Shown here: piece by piece, positions 61,612-64,000 of the stretch
How the letters are laid out: each line of letters begins with the position of its first letter
How positions within the stretch are numbered: position 1 is the stretch's first letter
Assembly: GCF_003096675.1 (NCBI RefSeq)
Contig: NZ_QEKW01000002.1
Coordinates: forward strand, 248,001-312,000
Length of the DNA: 64,000 bases
Source of the DNA: Actinomycetospora cinnamomea
GTDB lineage: Bacteria; Actinomycetota; Actinomycetes; Mycobacteriales; Pseudonocardiaceae
Direction: 5' to 3'
The notes under the pieces: generated by a model
What the model saw: only the letters and a program-made list of their open reading frames with translations
Databases searched by the model: none
What the model was told of the DNA's origin: nothing
Made by a program: the position numbers and the translations under genes

Positions 61612-64000
61612 TCACGCGGCGGCCGCGGGCAGCTCGACGGTCGCGTCCCGCGATCCGACCGCGGCGAAGGCGTCGGTGTCCGGCTCGGCGATGCCGCGGG
61701 CGGGGATGCCGCGCCAGCGCGTGCCCCCGCTCAGCTCCTCGCCCTTCATCAGCAGCGACAGCCCGTCGAGGTCCACCTGCGACCCCACGGTGGCGTCGTA
61801 GAGCACGATCGCCCGCGTGCCGACGGTGGCGCCGGCCTCGACCCGGACCGTCGACATCTTCATCACCCGGTCCTCGAACAGGTGGGTCTGCAACGAGACG
61901 CCGGGGCCGACCGCGGCGTCGTCGCCGATCTCGACGAGGTCGAACTCGGTGAGGTAGGTGGTCGCGAGGTGGACCCGGCGCCCGATCCGCGCGCCGAAGC
62001 GGCGCAGGACCATCGGCAGGAACGGCGTCCCGACCAGCAGGCCGAGCATCGTGGGCACCGCTGCGGCCTCGTAGAGACCGGTGACGAACTCGGTGCGGCG
62101 CACGAACGGGTCCCACAGCGGGGCGACCCGCGGCCGGTACCGCCCGACGACGTGCCGCTTGACCGCGACGACGTAGGCGACGACGGCGAGGCTCGCGGCG
62201 GCGGCGAGGACCGGGGCGCCGAGCGCGGTGGGCAGCAGGGCGCGGCCGTCGGCCAGCGCCGAGAGCGCCAGCAGGTAGAGGTAGAGACCGAGCCCGAGCA
62301 GCGAGGCCGGCAACGTGGCACGGACGAACTCGACGGCCAGGCGGTGGCGGACGCGGCGGCGGCCCGGGCGGAAGGTCTCCTGCTCGTCGTAGTCGCCGGA
62401 GTCCTGGCGCTGGGGCAGGTGCATCGCCGGCGAGCCCAGCCACGACGAGTCGGCGGGCACGCCCTCCGGCGGCGGCACCGTGTGCACGCCGACCAGGGAG
62501 CCGGTGCCGGTGCCGGTGCCCGAGGGCACGATCGCGGCGTTGCCGACGAAGGCCCGGTCGCCGACCTGGGTGGGGCGCAGCAGGACGCGGCCGTTCGCGA
62601 AGGTCGCGGCGCCGACGCTGGCCATGTCGGCGACGAAGCTCCCGTCGCCGAGGGTGAGCAGGTCGGGGTCGAGGTGCGCCGCGGTCGAGACCTCGGCGCC
62701 GGTGCCCACGCGCGCCCCGAGCAGGCGCAGCCAGGTGGGCGTGTACAGCGTCGCGTAGAGCGAGTTGGTGAACGTCAGGCTCTGGGCGAGCAGCGCGTCG
62801 GCGACCCACTTGCGCAGGCCGAGACCGGAGTGCACCGGGTGGATGCCGACCGGCGTGCGCGGCAGCACCGCGCGGCGCCCGAGCGCGACGAGCGCGCACA
62901 CGGTCAGCACGAACACCGGCCCGGCGAGCAGGGTGGCGACGAGGCCGGCGAGCACGCCGAAGGCCAGCAGCGCGCCCCACACGACCAGCACCGCGGGCAC
63001 CACCATGGCCACCGCGGCCACCTCGAGCCCGAGGAGCCCGGCCAGCGCGCCGGGCAGGTGGCGCGCCCGCCAGCCCGGCAGCGGGTCGGCCCCGCGCATC
63101 GCGTCCAGCGCCGCGTCGGTGACCTCCCGCGGCGCGGGCGGCGAGCCCGCCCACGCCTCCCCGGCCGGGACGGCCTCGTCGCGCCCGAGGGCGGACTGCT
63201 CGGCGAGGTACCCGCCCGCGCCGATCCGGCTGCCCGGGGCGAGCACCGTGTTGGCCCCGGCGACGGCGCCGCGCTCGACGTGCACCGGGCCCACGACGAC
63301 CCAGCCGTCCTCCACCGCCCACGGGTGCAGGGCGGCCCCGTAGCCGACGTCGGCGTCGTCGTCGAGGTGCAGCAGGCGCGGCAGCGTCACGTCCGCGGTC
63401 GCGACGTGCGTGCGCCGCCCGACGCGGGCGCCGAGCAGGCGCAGGTAGGGCGCGAGGAACGGCGAGCCGGCGAGCACCGGCAGCGGCGCGAGCCGCAGCA
63501 CCAGGTCCAGCGTCCAGAGACGCAGGTGGGTGGGACCCCACAGCCGGTACCGGCCGGTCCGGACCCCCGCGGCGAGCGGGCGGGCGAGCAGCACGGGCAG
63601 CACCCAGCGCACGCCGAGCCAGGCGACCGCGCCGGCGGCGAGGACCTGGGCGAGCACGGACGTCGAGACCGTGCCGTCGTTGGCCGTGTAGACCCAGCTC
63701 ACCGGCAGCGTCACCGCGAGCAGGAACAGGTAGAGCACGACGGCCTGGACCGCGCCGGCGGCCGCGACCCGGCGGGTGCGGTGGCGCACCGGGCCGGGCC
63801 GCGGGGCCGCCGAGGTGGCCTCCTGCGACCCCGCGCCCGCGAGGTGCGAGGCCAGCGCGCGCACCGAGGGGTGCGCGTAGAGGTCGCGCACGGCCGGACT
63901 CCCGCCGACGCCGCGCTCCCGCATCAGCGTCACGGTGGTGGCCGCCAGCAGGGAGTGTCCGCCGAGGTCGTCGAAGAAGTCGGCGGTCACCGACAGCTCG
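61612..64000 (-). CDS. Pls/PosA-type peptide synthetase, carrier and C-terminal domains, 5' partial
   Basis: About 796 residues of a gene that starts beyond the window. It begins with the end of a carrier domain (phosphopantetheine site FFDDLGGHSLLAAT), followed by a membrane region of ~6 helices (AVVLYLFLLAVTLPVSW, AVAMVVPAVLVVWGAL) and three left-handed beta-helix-like repeats with VGRRTHVA, VGTGAEVS and IGRRVHLA that carry TIGR02353-type signatures (HTVPPPEGVPADSS). This layout matches Pls (epsilon-poly-lysine) and PosA (poly-ornithine) single-module synthetases that elongate cationic poly-amino acids. The adenylation domain, which would show the amino acid, lies outside. Confidence 0.85.
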   Translation of the reverse strand, partial: ELSVTADFFDDLGGHSLLAATTVTLMRERGVGGSPAVRDLYAHPSVRALASHLAGAGSQEATSAAPRPGPVRHRTRRVAAAGAVQAVVLYLFLLAVTLPVSWVYTANDGTVSTSVLAQVLAAGAVAWLGVRWVLPVLLARPLAAGVRTGRYRLWGPTHLRLWTLDLVLRLAPLPVLAGSPFLAPYLRLLGARVGRRTHVATADVTLPRLLHLDDDADVGYGAALHPWAVEDGWVVVGPVHVERGAVAGANTVLAPGSRIGAGGYLAEQSALGRDEAVPAGEAWAGSPPAPREVTDAALDAMRGADPLPGWRARHLPGALAGLLGLEVAAVAMVVPAVLVVWGALLAFGVLAGLVATLLAGPVFVLTVCALVALGRRAVLPRTPVGIHPVHSGLGLRKWVADALLAQSLTFTNSLYATLYTPTWLRLLGARVGTGAEVSTAAHLDPDLLTLGDGSFVADMASVGAATFANGRVLLRPTQVGDRAFVGNAAIVPSGTGTGTGSLVGVHTVPPPEGVPADSSWLGSPAMHLPQRQDSGDYDEQETFRPGRRRVRHRLAVEFVRATLPASLLGLGLYLYLLALSALADGRALLPTALGAPVLAAAASLAVVAYVVAVKRHVVGRYRPRVAPLWDPFVRRTEFVTGLYEAAAVPTMLGLLVGTPFLPMVLRRFGARIGRRVHLATTYLTEFDLVEIGDDAAVGPGVSLQTHLFEDRVMKMSTVRVEAGATVGTRAIVLYDATVGSQVDLDGLSLLMKGEELSGGTRWRGIPARGIAEPDTDAFAAVGSRDATVELPAAAA

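Overview
The window reads as chromosome from a high-GC actinobacterium, most probably a Pseudonocardia- or Amycolatopsis-like member of the Pseudonocardiales. The evidence is the very GC-rich DNA, the frequent GTG starts, genes joined by 4-bp GTGA/ATGA overlaps, a conservon operon, two Rpf proteins, a mycofactocin locus, an NDMA-type methanol dehydrogenase and red-type RuBisCO. No insertion sequence, prophage, CRISPR array, tRNA or rRNA was seen. The organism name is an inference from gene content.

Left part (1-14.2 kb): the end of a conservon (cvnA partial, cvnB, cvnC, cvnD), a large helicase-associated/WYL-like protein, then molybdenum-cofactor genes (a MobA/MocA-like nucleotidyltransferase, moaC, mog/moaB, moaE) around an ACT-domain malic enzyme. 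Two resuscitation-promoting factors follow, then a MoxR ATPase, a CoxE-like VWA protein and an XdhC/CoxF-like protein, which is the maturation set for a molybdenum hydroxylase such as CO dehydrogenase. The structural subunits are not in the window.

Middle part (14.2-34.5 kb): a methyltransferase facing a large LuxR-type ATPase regulator; azlCD and a PIG-L deacetylase; an iron alcohol dehydrogenase with its own histidine kinase and response regulator; a frameshifted ECF41-type sigma remnant; an HxlR regulator facing an MFS exporter across a clear operator; an OsmC protein; a single-subunit molybdopterin oxidoreductase; a globin-FAD/NAD(P) reductase fusion; and a bacterial nitric oxide synthase oxygenase.

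C1 core (34.5-55.6 kb): methanol dehydrogenase (mno), a MoxR ATPase and a VWA protein that both carry His-Gly repeats, and a putative mycofactocin methyltransferase lie on the minus strand. Next to them is a short mycofactocin locus (mftR, mftA, mftB, mftC) in which a GntR gene coupled to mftR is broken by an in-frame amber codon. Then come fructose-bisphosphate aldolase, cbbR, cbbX, cbbS, cbbL, a GAF kinase and LuxR-type regulator pair joined head-on to RuBisCO, phosphoribulokinase and a CbbY-type phosphatase. Together they suggest methanol oxidation through a mycofactocin-dependent enzyme, with CO2 assimilated by the Calvin cycle. TAGCGT -10-like elements precede mno, mftA, fba and cbbP.

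Right part (55.6-64 kb): a membrane-anchored Hsp70-like protein, a heptanucleotide repeat, a multi-pass acyltransferase-like protein, and a block (M1 lipoprotein peptidase, amidotransferase-like protein, DDAH-like hydrolase, 3' part of a Pls/PosA-type single-module peptide synthetase) that may make and process a cationic poly-amino acid. Two families of intergenic palindromic repeats mark the 3' ends of genes across the window.
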